A DNA stretch of 64,000 nucleotides from Erigeron canadensis (Eukaryota > Streptophyta > Magnoliopsida > Asterales > Asteraceae), in the NCBI RefSeq assembly GCF_010389155.1, contig NC_057765.1:5518001-5582000 (forward strand), read 5' to 3'. The first letter of the stretch is position 1; every line of letters begins with the position of its first letter. The position numbers and the translations under genes are program-made. Below, in pieces: positions 20,315 to 31,915 of the stretch. Below the pieces are notes generated by a model. That model saw only the letters and a list, made by a program, of their open reading frames with translations, was not told the DNA's origin and did no database searches.

Positions 20315-22617
20315 ATGGGAAGAGGAGTAAGTTTTTCTAGTCTATTTCTTTGTATTTTTCTTTTATTTTGAATTTTCAATTTCTAGGGTTTATACTTCCG
20401 AATTAATTTAGGGGTTTTGATGTTTGTGGGCTATAGAAGCTAATTGGGTGTTTAATCTTTCATCTTAATCACTTGTTCACCCAATTTTGATTTTAATTAG
20501 AAAATTAGGGTTTTGGAAAAATTGGGGATTTATGATGAACAAGTGTGGGGGAGGTTCTTGTTGTATTATGTGGAGATTATTGTTGTTATTCCCTGAAATC
20601 GATTGTTGTTTGCCCCCATTTGCTATGGCAAGTCGAGATGAACCCTAGGAGTGTTGCCCAGATTTTCCGCCTCACTGCGCCGCAGTGAGGGGTGTGATGT
20701 CCCACTGCACCGTAGTGGGAATCCTCGACCCAGTTTTATCAGTTTGCCTGACTGCGCCGCAGTGAGGGTTGTTCATGCCCACTACGCCACAGTGGGGTGA
20801 CTTCCCTGCCAAAAATTTTTCGTTGTTTAACATGGTTCCAGTTTTGCATTCCTTCATGTTTACTCGTTTTAATGTTTGTGTATTCAGAATCCATCTTCTA
20901 AGCGAAAGGATGGCGAGGGACAATCCAGTGAAGCCGCTGATGTGCCGACCAAAACTCCTAGGCAACAACTGGAGGTTCCACTTAGTTTCTTTCCTGATCA
21001 AATGAACGAAAGACATGCTTGGCTACAATTTACGTGCGTTGGGCAGCCCCATAGGAACAACTACCTGAATCAGTTTTTTAAGCTTGTTAAGCATGTCGTT
21101 TGTCCACCAAGGTATTTACCTCCTGTTCAGGCTCAATTATATGGGGTACAGGAGGACATTTGTAGGTGGTTCTCGATGAGTATGAGAGTTGGGCCTAGGG
21201 GGTCTCGGGGGCATGATGGGAATTCTGAAATTTGGCATCGAGTGTTTGGTAACTGTGAACCCGCGTACCGTGAGTTATGTTTGGAATTCTATTCTACTTT
21301 AAAACTGAAGAGGGAGCTAGGGAAGGTGAAAGATATTTTTGAAGAGAGGATCGTGTGGTTCTATTGTAGGGGACAGCAGAGGAAGCTGTCGATTGCTGAG
21401 TTTCGACATTATGTGGGAATGTATTCAAGGGAAGAATTGTAGAGCCAGGAGCTGAGGGCAATTTTGAGAAAGGGGTATTTTACCAAAACGACCTGGGGGA
21501 TGGAAAATCCATTGAAGCCTATTACACTAGGATAACAGGGGGGGGGAGACTTGGAGCTCCTCTGGCTCCATTAGTGTTTCAAAGATTAAGAAAGTTAGAC
21601 TTAGGCTACTCCACCGTATGCTTGTAACTTTCTTGGTACAGCGGTCTACTCATTGGGAGAAGGCATACCAAAATGATCTGTGATTATTGAAGTTATTTTC
21701 TGAGGGCTCTCCTAGAAAGTTTGCTTTAACACCTCTTGTGCTTTTGGACCGTATGTGCAACCACTCCAATTCAAACATGGTTTTCGGTCACTTCATCACT
21801 AGGATCTACAAGAGAATGGGAGTGTTCGATTCTGATGAGTGCCAGACGTATCTTTCTTTGCCCATATATCAAGAGACTTTCTCCGCTAATGAGTTGTTTC
21901 GGGCAAAGATAATTAAGAAAGCAAAGGGGAATGAGCCGTACCTGTTGTTGGATGATGCAGGAGTGATTGAGGGACCACCTCTGGATATGGAGGAGGCTGA
22001 AGTTGAGGCTGATGTTGAGATGGCCGATCCTCCACAGGAGCCACTTAGGATGACTGGTCGTAGCATTCCCGTCCCTCGCTCATTTGACCTTACACTATTG
22101 GGGCAGACTATTCAGAATATATATGAGGAGCAGCAGGGAGTTTGATGCATATCAGAGGCGGATGGATCAGGACATGACATGTTCACAGCAGGCATACACG
22201 AACTATACCTTGGATTATTATCAGCCTATGTGGAATGCACAGTATCATAGGAAGGGGTTTGTTCCACCAGATCCGGTTCCTGAGTTTAGACCACCTCCTA
22301 TTCATGTCCCCACTTATCTCCAGGGTGGTCAGTCGTTCTTTCCTCTTCCGACTGCCCCGGGGAACATGTCACCACGGTCTCATGACTTAGGAGGATCTCC
22401 TAGAGGACACGTACAGTTTGGGTCTTATCAGGGTGGTGGACATGATGCGGGTGGTTCTTCTTCCTTTGTTCCTGATTTTGTTGCAGGTTTGAGTTCTAGT
22501 GATGCCGGAGGCGATGCTGGAAGATCAGGTTCGGGTCAAGAAGAGGAGCGCAATTGGGTTACTGATCTTTTTGGTCCACCCGGACTTCCATATGGTTATC
22601 ACGGGCAGCAGCAGTGA
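20315..22617 (+). pseudogene. Athila post-pol (ATHILA ORF-1-like) gene, probably spliced
   Basis: The conserved part runs 20888-22617 in two frames. It includes NPSSKRKDGEGQSSEAADVP, AWLQFTCVGQPHRNNYLNQF, EPAYRELCLEFYSTLKLKRE and KLSIAEFRHYVGMYSREEL, the style of the ATHILA ORF-1 family. TAG at 21440, a frame change near 21660 and TGA at 22143 break it. The 3' part is Pro/Gly-rich. Upstream, ATGGGAAGAGGA (20315-20326) is followed by a strong donor GTAAGTTTTT, and TATTCAG at 20881-20887 is an acceptor in the matching phase. The protein may therefore begin M-G-R-G and then NPSSKRK, with a 561-bp intron. Function is unknown; the position is env-like. Confidence 0.6.
20327..20887 (+). other. Predicted intron in the Athila post-pol gene
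   Basis: Donor GTAAGTTTTT at 20327 and acceptor TATTCAG ending at 20887 join a four-codon mini-exon to the large frame without a shift. The intron contains four more CACTGCGCCGCAGTG-type palindromes (20670-20805). Predicted, not proven. Confidence 0.4.
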
Positions 22618-24599
22618 GGCAATGATGATTCCTATCCATTCCCGTTAGATGGAATTATAAGTTGGTTGATTGATGATATTGGTATTTGGATGATTGTACT
22701 CTTTTATTATTTTTGTCTGGTATTCACCCTATGGAGTGATGAAACATTTATACTCTTTTATTTTATTTTCTTTTTGTTTCCTTACTTTTCTGCATGAGAC
22801 TTTAGATATTTTGATTATTGTTGGGAATGTTGGATGTGTTTTTGCTTGATGCAATTGAAGCAGGTTCTATCCTTATAGATGGCGACACCTATTGTGTAAC
22901 CCAAGTGTGGGGGGGGGGGGACCCGTTGGATTCTCTTCTCACCTATATTCAGTGGCATCAAATTGTTGATTGTGTGATCGTGTGCATATGCTGGAAGTAA
23001 GTTCAGTGCAAAATTTTTATTTGGTATGTTTAATGCACACACAGCTCTCTCACCTTCCATTTTGGGACTAGTTTGTTCCTCCCGTCAAGCAAAGTGTTCT
23101 TCCTTTTTAGGAAGCGTCATTTGTGACGCGGGGTCGACTTACTTGTTTTGAAACGGAAGGTGTTCTTAATCCGGTATGTGTTCTCACTTTCTCTATTCAT
23201 CTTGCTTATCCCTATTTACCTTAGTTTTGACCAAATATTGGACATTGAGGGCATTGTCCTTCGTAAGTGTGGGGGGATGGCAAATAGGTTTAAGCAACCA
23301 GATATATCTCTTTTGTTGTTTTGCCACTGAGTATTCAACCGGTCTTGTGGATGTGTCTCTCTCATAGGCTTTTGGATTTTATCCAAGGGTAAGGGTCTCT
23401 ATTTCGAGCTCTGAACTATAATGTGCATGTTTGAGATTAGTTGTTTCAAATTGGTAGGATGACGGAAGATGATATGATTTGAAATTTGAGTTGAGCTTGT
23501 CCTTGTGGTAAATTGCTTTTGTAACTTAATTATTAATAACTTAATGAGCAATTTTACTACAAATTTTTTCCTTGGTACAAATTTAATCGGCGAAATGTGT
23601 TCTAAACAGTTATTGGGCTAATCCTTGTGGATTGATAACACTACTTGCATACTCAAATATCCCAAACACCCAAGTTGTGAGATTCATGATTCATTTATAG
23701 ATGTGCTAGGTGTTTGCGGTTTTGGTTTGATTGCCTTGTAAGTTTGTCCCTCTCTTAGGCTCTTAAATTTATTCGGGAGTAAGGGTTCCACTTCGAACTC
23801 TCCACTAACATGTGCACGTTTGAAGTTGATCTATTCCATTTCCGGGTTCTTTTCTTTGAAATGAGTGTGCTAGTGATGTGTTGATTTAGAACTTGGTCTG
23901 GTGATCGTTACGAGACTGCAGTGAGATCACTTTTGTGATATAAGTACATCGGATGACGAATTGGCATATTAGGTTTTACCCGTATTTTCTTTCTATTCAC
24001 CCCTCGCTTATGTATATTTTTACTTTTAGTATACATACCTTTACTCTTATACATGTACATATACACATTTTGTGTTGCTGGCTACTTTGGTCAGTGACTT
24101 TCTTTCTTTGTAAACCTTTGTTGCACTCGTCTTTAGTGCAAGATATATTTAGACACCCTTTTTGAACTTAACCTTTTCCTTTGTATAAATGCACTCAAAT
24201 ATGTAAACTTTACCTCACCATACCGATAGTCTAATTTTGGGGGACCATTGATTGTCATTGATTTGTTTGGACGGTTTGGGGGAATTTCGGTGGGTTGTCA
24301 GTTGGAATATTCTTGTCTTTGGGAATACGTCTATTGGTCAAACTATTGGGGATAGTCTTGGATGGTTCAAAGAAAGTATTTTGTTATAGACATTGTTCAT
24401 CATTGTAAGAGGGTGCCTACTAGTAGAGTAAAAATGGTTCAATATGAAGAGAAAAAGTGAAAAACAAAAAAAAAAAAAAAAAAAAAAAAAAAAGGAAAAA
24501 GAGAGAAAAAAGAACTTGGGCAACTAGTGGGTACTTCTCATTTATATGTCTAAAATGTTGTTGTATCATTTGGTTCGAGAATAGAATGGAAGATTTGGC
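22618..24599 (+). other. Athila 3' untranslated region
   Basis: Non-coding. Two G-runs follow AAGTGTGG (22904-22921 and about 23267-23276). The second is preceded by GACATTGAGGGCATTGTCC, a typical Athila-style sequence. A diverged direct duplication of about 130 bp (23345-23470 and 23735-23860: CTCTC..TAGGCTTTTGGATTT against CTCTC-TTAGGCTCTTAAATTT) follows. A run of about 33 A lies at 24463-24494. Just before the LTR stub is purine-rich AGAATAGAATGGAAGA (about 24578), a possible polypurine tract. Confidence 0.5.
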
Positions 24600-24640
24600 T
24601 GTTTTAAGTTGTTTTAAGCTTATAATGCAAAACTAATCAT
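24600..24640 (+). repeat. Stub of Athila 3' LTR
   Basis: TGTTTTAAGT at 24600 repeats the start of the 5' LTR at 13411, and a TGCA word follows at a similar spacing. Similarity is lost after about 40 bp, where copia-2 3' sequence begins. Confidence 0.4.
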
Positions 24641-24948
24641 TTTATTTTTCTTACGGCACAACTTGGGTGACACGTCAGCAAAAAGGTATCGTTTTACATT
24701 AAAATCACGTGTCCACATACCAACCAAGTATCCAACAGATATAAAAAGATTGTGAGTTACTTCAGGTTTAACTTGATAAAATTCTGAGGATGGTTAGCTA
24801 GTGCAATCTGAACCATCTTATTCGAAAAATTCTGAAACTTCTCAGATTCTGAACCATTTCAGATAAAATATTTTCTGAGACAAAAATTCCCCTCAGAGAA
24901 AAATTTCCTTTAAGAGTAAAATTTTTTTTGTCAATTCCCCCTGAAATG
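24640..24948 (-). other. copia-2 3' non-coding region
   Basis: Contains about nine TCTGAA/CTCAGA-type words in 24765-24900, where copia-1 has CCAGTT words at the equivalent place. The 3' LTR expected beyond it is missing. Confidence 0.55.
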
Positions 24949-25868
24949 CTATACTGGATTTAGCATTCCTAACTCACTAATGAGATGTTTAAAAGTTTTG
25001 ACATCCAAAGGTTTTGTAAAAACATCAGCGAGTTGTTTATCAGTGGGAATGAAATGAATTTCAATGTCACCTTTTATAATGTGATCACGAATGAAATGAT
25101 ACCTGAGGTCGATATGCTTGGTTTTGGAGTGCATAACAGGATTGTGAGATATGGCAATGGCATTTGTGTTATCACAGAAAATTGGAGTCTTTGTATACTT
25201 AACACCATAATCAGTTAGTTGATTCTTCATCCACAAGATCTGAGCACAACAGCTTGCTGCAGAAATGTATTCAGCCTCAGCTGTGGAAAGAGATACTGCA
25301 GTCTGCTTCTTACTTGTGGTACTTTTCCTATCTATCTTACAACCTGCATGATCAGAATCTGAATAGCTCATTAGATATAGACTTGAGCCTTTGGGATACC
25401 AAAGACCAAGTCTGGGGACACCCTTAAGGTATCTGAAGATTCTTTTCACAACATTCTGATGTGCTTCTCAAAGATCAGATTGGAATCTTGCACAAAGGCA
25501 TGTTGCAAACATTATGTCAGGTCTACTAGCAGTTAAGTACATGAGTGATCCCACCATACCACTATATTTTGTGGGATCAACAGGTTTTCCATTAGGATCT
25601 GAGACTAAAGTTAATGGTGCAGAAATTGGAGTATCTTTGGATGAAACTGAGTCAAATTGATATTTCTTTAATAAATCTCTGACATATTTTTCTTGATTTA
25701 TAAAGATACCATCTGAGGTTTATTTTACTTGAAGACCCAAGAAATATGTCAGTTCACCCATCATACTCATTTCATACTTGTACAAGTAAGATATCACTTT
25801 TCTCATGAAGAATGAATAAAGTGTTATCTATTGGACCCCTTTTAAAACCATTGTCTAAAAGATGTCTA
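24949..25868 (-). pseudogene. copia-2 RNase H and C-terminal RT
   Basis: RNase H (24949-25449) reads YSDSDHAGCKIDRKST with the first catalytic Asp, then TSKKQTAVSLSTAEAEYISA with the Glu, and ends DVKTFKHLISELGMLNPV. A deletion removes the GGCxFLGGKLVSW-like segment present in copia-1. Above it, RT C-terminal sequence (25450-25868) is broken by stops. At about 25790 the frame passes from ILLVQV directly to YEMSMMG-like sequence, so the YVDD catalytic box and some 30 residues are missing. Confidence 0.8.
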
Positions 25869-27088
25869 GTTAGAGTATCATATCAGGCTCTAGGTGCTTG
25901 TCTCGGACCATATAAAGCTTTGTTGAGTCTGTACACCCAGTGAGGTTTTTCTTTATTTTCGAATCCTGGTGGTTGATAAACATAGACAACTTCTTCCAAT
26001 TCTCCATTCAAAAATGCATTTTTAACATCCATCTGATAGACTTTGAACTCATGATGAGCTGCAAAAGCTAAGAAAATTCTGATAGCTTCAAGTCTAGCAA
26101 CTGGTGCAAAAGTCTCCTTAAAATCAACACCTTCTTCCTGAGCATAACCTTTGGCAACTAATCTTGCCTTGTTTCGAACTACATGACCATCTTCATCCAC
26201 TTTATTTCTGAAGACCCATCTTGTCCCAATTGGTTCTTTCTTCAAATTGTTGGGACATGGAGCAAGCTCCCAAACATTGTTCCTCTTAAACTGGTTGAGC
26301 TCATCTTGCATGGCTTCCACCCAGCTTGGGTCCTTTATAGCCTCATCAATCTTCTTCGGTTCTATCAGTGATAAGAAGCTAACATTTAAGCATTGATCGC
26401 TTGTGGCTCTTCTGGTCTGAACACCTCTAATTGGATCTCCAATGATTTGATCAATTGGATGTGAATGAGTCCATTTAGAGTAATGACCAGGATGAACAAT
26501 GATATCAGTGCAAAAATTCCTCTGAATTGTCTCAGGAGGAGCTTCAGAAAAGACTATTTCAGTCTCATCATCATCGTCTTGTAAGTCATGATTTGCATCA
26601 TGAAATTTTTCATTCTGAGGTATTTCAGTGGAAACTGATATCTGAGGAGAAGCAACACGCACGTCTGATCCAATGCTCATTTCAGAAGGTAGTTTAAAAC
26701 TGACTGAAGGATAGAATGGGATGTTGCTTTGCTGAGTATTTGCTGGTTCTGAACTGAGATGATTAGAAAGACGCTCAGATAATTGATCAGGTTGAGCATT
26801 GCGATCAGATTCACCAAAACTGATAGGACTTTCTGAGGGTGGTTCAGAGATTGGTTTATTAAAGATTGCAGAATTTGATTCATCAAAGGTAACATGAATT
26901 GACTCATCAACCTTTTCTAGTCTTTTATTATAGACTCTAAAGGCTTTGCGATTTTTTGAATAACCTAGGAAGTAACCTTCATCAGCCTTGGCATCAAATT
27001 TTCCCAACTGGCTGGAATCATTCAGAATGTATACTGGACATCCAAATACATGGAAATATCCAATATTGGGTTTTCTTTTTTTGAGCAC
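25869..27088 (-). pseudogene. copia-2 integrase C-terminus, linker and N-terminal RT
   Basis: A 401-codon open stretch: [40 protein letters not shown], a Ser/Pro-rich linker, then RT with [11 protein letters not shown] at its end and [20 protein letters not shown] carrying the first RT Asp. This is the longest intact coding block of the element and the best reference for the scrambled copia-1 pol. The frame stops at the A-x-YDTLTRHLL join, where a Trp codon has become TGA. Confidence 0.85.
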
Positions 27089-28170
27089 TTCATAGGCAGT
27101 CTTCTTGTATCTCTTGACATAAATTGATCTGTTTAGAGTATAGTAAGCAGTTGCAACAGCTTCAGTTCATAAATTCTTGGGAAGACCAGATTCGTTCAAC
27201 ATACTTCTGGCAGCTTCTATCAGCGTTCGATTCTTTCTTTCTACTACACCATTCTACTCTGGTGTATGAGCTGAAAAGAAGTTCTAAGATATGCCAGTGT
27301 CAGAAGGACTCCAGAGTGGAATTTCTGAATTCAGTGCCATTATCACTTCTGAGCTGACGTATCTTTCGCTTGTGCTTGAGTTCAATTTGTTTGATGAGGG
27401 CAATAATTTCAGCAGCAGCTTCACCTTTGGTTCTGAGGAAGATCACCCAACAATATCTTGAATATTCATCAACAACAACAAGGGTGTATCTTTTTCCAGC
27501 TCTTGTATGAACGTTCACAGGACCAAAAAGATCCATATGAAGCATCTGAAGAGGTTCAGTGATGCTAAAGTTTTGCTTGGTTTTGAAAGATGCTCTTTTC
27601 TTCTTTCCCACTTCACAACTTGGACATGGCTTGTCTTTATTGAAAGACATTGGTGGTATCCCATTAGCGAGTTGCTTTATTGACAACTTGTTGATGTTCT
27701 TGAAGTTCAGATGGGATAACCTCTTGTGCCACAACCAGTTTGTGTCTTCATCTGCCTTTGTATAGGAGCATTGTTCACTGGGTGAACTTTCCATACCAAT
27801 GACATAAATGTTTCCTTTCCTTGGTGCAACCAATACTACCTTCCAATCTCTGTTTAATATGGTGCCTTGAGATACATTGAATAAAACCTTGAAGCCATCA
27901 TCATAAAGTTGGCTGACACTGATCGGGTTATATTTCAAACCATTCACAAATGCAACTTTTGTGAATTTGACTTGTCCATTATTCAAAACACCATATCCCT
28001 CAGTTTGTCTATTGCCATCATTTCCAAAAGTTATTGAGGGCCCCTTTTGCATCCTATATTCCTCCAGCAGGGTTTTATTACCAGTCATGGTTCTACCAGC
28101 AGTACTGTCTAGATACCATATATACTTCTTTCGGTCTTCCTGCACACACACAAATATTAGATCTTTTTAG
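27089..28170 (-). pseudogene. copia-2 protease remnant and integrase
   Basis: Starts with YIWYLDSTAGRTMTGNKTLL at about 28110, where copia proteases normally show D-S-G; copia-1 has D-N-A at the same place. The GAG-pre-integrase part and the zinc finger follow (HKRLSHLNFKN and CPSCEVGKKKRASFK), then LHMDLFGPVNVHTRAGKRYT with the first catalytic Asp and RQLRSDNGTEFRN with the second. The part with the catalytic Glu (27100-27300) is in other frames after a frameshift near 27300. Confidence 0.8.
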
Positions 28171-29435
28171 AAACCCATCTCATGATGGGTCCAATGGGCT
28201 CTCCCTTAGCAGCCACAGAATTCTTTGGTACATGGGGAACAGAAGGATCAAAGGGGATCTCAGTCATAATTTCATATGAAACAAAAACAGTTGGTTTGAT
28301 GGGCTCTTCAATCTTTTTCTTCTCAGATTTTTGTTTGTCCTTTTTGATTTGCTTTGAAAAAGGTTTTGGATTTTGTTTAGGATTAAGGGGAGTGCTTTCA
28401 ACATTTTTCAAACGTGCATTACAGCTTTGGACTTGTCTTGCCAATAGTTGAAATTGGCTTTCAATCCTGAACAAAATTGATTCATCATTAGACACCTGAG
28501 CTTTACCTGAATTTGAGGTAGATAGCTCAGTAGGGGGAGACATTTTTCTTCTTCTTTTGGTTTTTAGGAACCTTGGATGAAGACTGAGGGGGAGGCATTT
28601 TGGATTTAGCCTTCTTATCTGAAGCAGTGGTCTGAGCTGCTTCAGATTTGCCCTCGAGTTGTTCCTAGGCCTTATCAGTTTCCTTCTTTGGTTTGCCAAT
28701 TTCTGGTCTCATTTCTTTTGGAAGTGCATCTAAATCAGTTATAACATATGCTAGATGAAGATCACCATATTCATATGCTGCTCTTTGATTTGCAAAAGTA
28801 TTTTTAATTGCAACATCTTGGTTTCGAGATTTCATCCATGATTTAATTGTATATTTTTGTTCTTTTTCAAGAAATATTCTCAGTTCTTCTTTTTCAAGTT
28901 CCAGTTTGGCTACTAAAGATTGATAACTTTTCAGGGCCAACTGAACATCTTTTAGTTCCTTTAGCCTAGCCTGACTGGCATTCAGTTCAGAGGCATTATT
29001 TTCAAACATTTTTAAACTTTCTGGATGCACAGTTTCAACATAAGAAATGTCGGCTTCAATAAGAACAAAAAATCCAGTTTTTGTTCCTCATTACTTTCAA
29101 AACCAAATTTACTAACCTTTGTCATGATTATATCCGCCCAACGACCATATTCAACATCAAACTTAACAACATGACCTTGATCTTCACGAGCCATGAAACA
29201 CATGTCCCTCACTTCTTCTTCATCATCAGAAGACACACCAGAATCCTCCCATTTTTCTAAATCTGCCAACATCCAACTATTCTTGTTGGATTCTTCTTGT
29301 GCCATGAGTGCAATATGGGTCTTCAATTTCTTGTATTTGGCCTTATATGACTCATCAAGATTTCTGAAAGATAGAATGATTAGGAGCAGATTGTGATGAG
29401 GAGGGTTGATTTGATCTACATTCCTTCATAAAATG
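28157..29435 (-). pseudogene. copia-2 gag-pol spacer
   Basis: Encodes the same Lys/Pro/Gln-rich spacer as copia-1 (FRIESQFQLLARQVQSCNAR against LRLESQFQQLIRQVQSCTAR) and a coiled-coil-like segment (28665-29030, 29012-29326) with the DMCFMAREDQGHVVK motif. Frames change at about 28680 and 29020. No enzymatic motif is visible. Confidence 0.7.
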
Positions 29436-30511
29436 TCATTTCTTTCCACATTTAAAACATTCAAGATTGGACTTATCAATTGAATTGTTTGAGGAAATAT
29501 GTTTGCCATTTCTATTTGATTTTGCTTTAAAACGATTAAAAGTTTTGGCCAACATTGCAACAAGATCATCATTATCATCCTCATCACACTCATGTGTTGC
29601 ATAATCAGTAATACCAGCTTTCATTAATTCAGCTACCATCTTCTTCACTGAGTCAGAATTGTCACTCTCAAAAGATAGTAGGGCAGTACCATGTGGCTTA
29701 GAATATTGAACCATTGCAGAACTGGTAGAAGCATGATTCTTTGCATCTTGCTCAGCCACAGCTCTCTCAGCCTTGTTTTCCTCAGTATATCTGAAAGCTC
29801 CATATAAAGAGGCAAGGGTGTAGCTGTGCAAGGTTTTTCCTTGTCTCAAAACTAAGATCAAATTTTCCCATTTAGAAGGTAAAATGTCACAAAACTTTTC
29901 TAACAAAATTTCTTTGTCTTTTTCAACACCCAAAGCTTTCAATTGGTTTACAAGATTTGTGAATCTTATGTAAGCCTGAGTTAAAGTTTCATTTGGGTAT
30001 GCAAAGAAAGATTCATATTTTTTATTTAAAGCAACTTTTCTTGTGACAACTGTTTCCTTTGTACCTTCAAACTGTGTCATCAGTTCTTCTCACATTAATT
30101 TTCAATTTTCAAGAAGAACAAGTGTGGGTTTTAAGTTCTCAGGAACTGTGAAAAGGATCATATTCTGGAACTTGGAATCAAGATCCGCCAGTCTATGGTC
30201 TTCCTCAGACCAATGATCCTTCTCCTTAGGTGTCTGCCTAGGAGTTTCATCGGCATTGAAGACAACAGTTGAAGCATTCATGGGTATATAAGGTCCTTCT
30301 AAGAGAATGGTGGTCAAGTGTCTTTCAACTCCAACAATATACTTCATCATACAACTTTCCATGTAATAAAATAGTCACTATCCCCATTAAACTTAGGAAC
30401 AGGGTTATTTGGAAAATGCACAAGAACGCTATGTTGAGGTATAGGTGGTGGTAGAGGTGGTGGATTAGTATTAACATTAACATTAGGGTTAGTTTCTTCA
30501 GTGCCAAACAT
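29436..30511 (-). pseudogene. copia-2 gag
   Basis: Probable start at ATG 30511 (MFGTEETNPNVNVNTNPPPL), Asn/Pro-rich as in copia-1. The main gag domain lies at 29436-30080 (KKYESFFAYPNETLTQAYIR, ILLEKFCDILPSKWENLILV) and ends with the beginning of a zinc knuckle (LECFKCGKK) before a frame break at 29436. Stops near 30362 and 30090 separate three blocks. Confidence 0.8.
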
Positions 30512-30556
30512 CTTGTAGGATCAAAAAGGTTGTAAAATTTATAAATTTAACCTGGA

Positions 30557-30570
30557 GGCTCTGATACCAA
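30557..30570 (-). other. copia-2 primer binding site
   Basis: Minus strand TTTGGTATCAGAGCC directly after the LTR, a full match to the plant copia tRNA-Met primer site. Confidence 0.85.
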
Positions 30571-30571
30571 A

Positions 30572-31494
30572 TGTAAGTCCCCTAAACAAGATGTTAGTCG
30601 AATATAACAAGATAATACAAGTATATCAAGTAACCCGACTGGCAAGTAATTCTGATCTAGATAAAGACTAGTTCAGAATTATGATCCAGATATATATATG
30701 AACACAAAGTAAATATGAGAAACAAGTGCTTGAAACTATATAAATAATATGTATAATCAAGTATTAGGCAAAGAGTCACGATGTATTTTTCAATGTATTT
30801 TATTCATTGATATAAACAATATACAAAGGTTGTTGCGAAACAAAGATAATTACACTTGTGAAAATATCTAAACAACCTTGAAATACAAATGATCTATCAA
30901 CTAGGAAATACTCGTAAGAATTACTTAGAGTATATCTCACAAGTTGCAATGCCAAAGTTTCAAGCAGTTTGCAAAGTGTGAGAAGCCTTGTATTTATAGG
31001 CAAAGTCCATGATGACGTGGACTAGGCCGTACAGTACTTTATTGGGATACATTTAAGGAAATCAATAAGATTCCTTAAAATGTGTATTTTAAGGTTAAGT
31101 GTGAAAGTCATTTGATGTGACATTTCACACTTTATTCCCAACCATTTGATTTAACCAAAAAGCTTTCCAGAGACAATGTTGTTGTCTGGATAAAGCATGG
31201 TAAAGTAAAAAAGGCTTCCCCATAATTAGTGAAAAGTGGTGTAAGTACTTTACACTGAGCAGCTTCAGATCTTCAATCAGATAGAATCTCCTCAGAGCTC
31301 TGCTTCTCAATGGATTCTCTTCTTCAGTCTCAGTCTTCGACTTCCATATGAATGTCTTCAGATGGGCTGATCTTGATCTGAAGTGAAGTTTTAGAGAACT
31401 AATTCTGAGAGAGTCCTCAGAATTTCTGTACAAGTATTTTCTCTGAACTTCAGTATTTCTGAACAAATTACGCTTGGTCGATTTTTGACCTAAC
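30572..31494 (-). repeat. copia-2 5' LTR
   Basis: 923 bp, starting TGTTAGGTCAAAAATCG (31494) and ending AGGGGACTTACA (30572) on the minus strand. The ends agree with copia-1 (TGTTAGGTCC..GGACTTATA). A TATA-like CTATAAATACAAGG lies near 30992. The U3 part (31260-31480) holds about 13 TCAG/CTGA words. Confidence 0.8.
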
Positions 31495-31915
31495 ATCCAC
31501 TTTGTATAAATTATCATGTACTCGTACTTTAATTGTTTCTCTCTCTCCTGGCTTTCACTTCTCCTTCTTCAACTCTCACCACCATGTGAAAAAAATCAAC
31601 GCCGCCAAATATACTGTCTAAATTCACCCCATTCAAATCCTAAATTTAAATAGAAACGTTTTGGAAACTTGGGGAAACTTGGAAACTTGCATCACAAATC
31701 TGGATCAGCCAGTTCAAAAAAAAAACGCCTCGGGCTGTTTCTCCGCCTCATGCGCTTCTTTACCGCCTCATCAACCAGAGGCGCACGCACCAAAAGACTA
31801 CCCTAAGGCGCCACCTCATACGCGCTACAAGACCGCTTCACCTCAAAACGCGTCTCGAGGCGCGCCTCAAAACCGCTTTTTTAAACCATGAAGGTGAGTA
31901 CACAGTATCTTCATG
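31495..31915. repeat. Non-coding stretch with CGCCTC cluster
   Basis: 31495-31720 shows nothing. 31725-31885 is sharply GC-rich, with five CGCCTC-like words and two in reverse (GAGGCG) in 160 bp. The frame through it (RYKTASPQNASRG) looks like translated repeat, not protein. Confidence 0.5.

Larger units (their letters stand above)
13411..24640 (+). mobile_element. Athila-type Ty3/gypsy retrotransposon, decayed
   Basis: Order: LTR (13411-13959), primer site, gag, protease, RT, RNase H, integrase, long leader, post-pol ORF, 3' region with G-runs, and a stub of the 3' LTR. The gypsy pol order, the primer site resembling that of Athila elements and the post-pol protein support the Athila lineage. 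There are at least ten stops or frameshifts. The 3' LTR is cut after about 40 bp, where the 3' end of copia-2 begins. Confidence 0.8.
24640..31494 (-). mobile_element. Ty1/copia retrotransposon copia-2, minus strand, 3'-truncated
   Basis: Minus-strand order: LTR (31494-30572), primer site, gag, spacer, protease/integrase, RT, RNase H, 3' non-coding, then an abrupt join to the Athila element with no 3' LTR. Its proteins are clearly related to copia-1 but the two elements are diverged. It has stops, frame breaks and a deletion through the RT active site, so it is not autonomous. Confidence 0.85.

Noticed and set aside
20672..21016. A minus-strand frame with repeated HCGAV/TVQW-like residues
   Set aside because: It is the translated palindromic array of the Athila element, with no other support.
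3893..31494. CRISPR-like interpretation of the regularly spaced short repeats
   Set aside because: The words are too short, irregularly spaced, and the genome is eukaryotic with LTR elements explaining their position.
31661..31891. A 76-codon Ala/Pro-rich frame
   Set aside because: It coincides with the CGCCTC cluster, and composition alone explains it.
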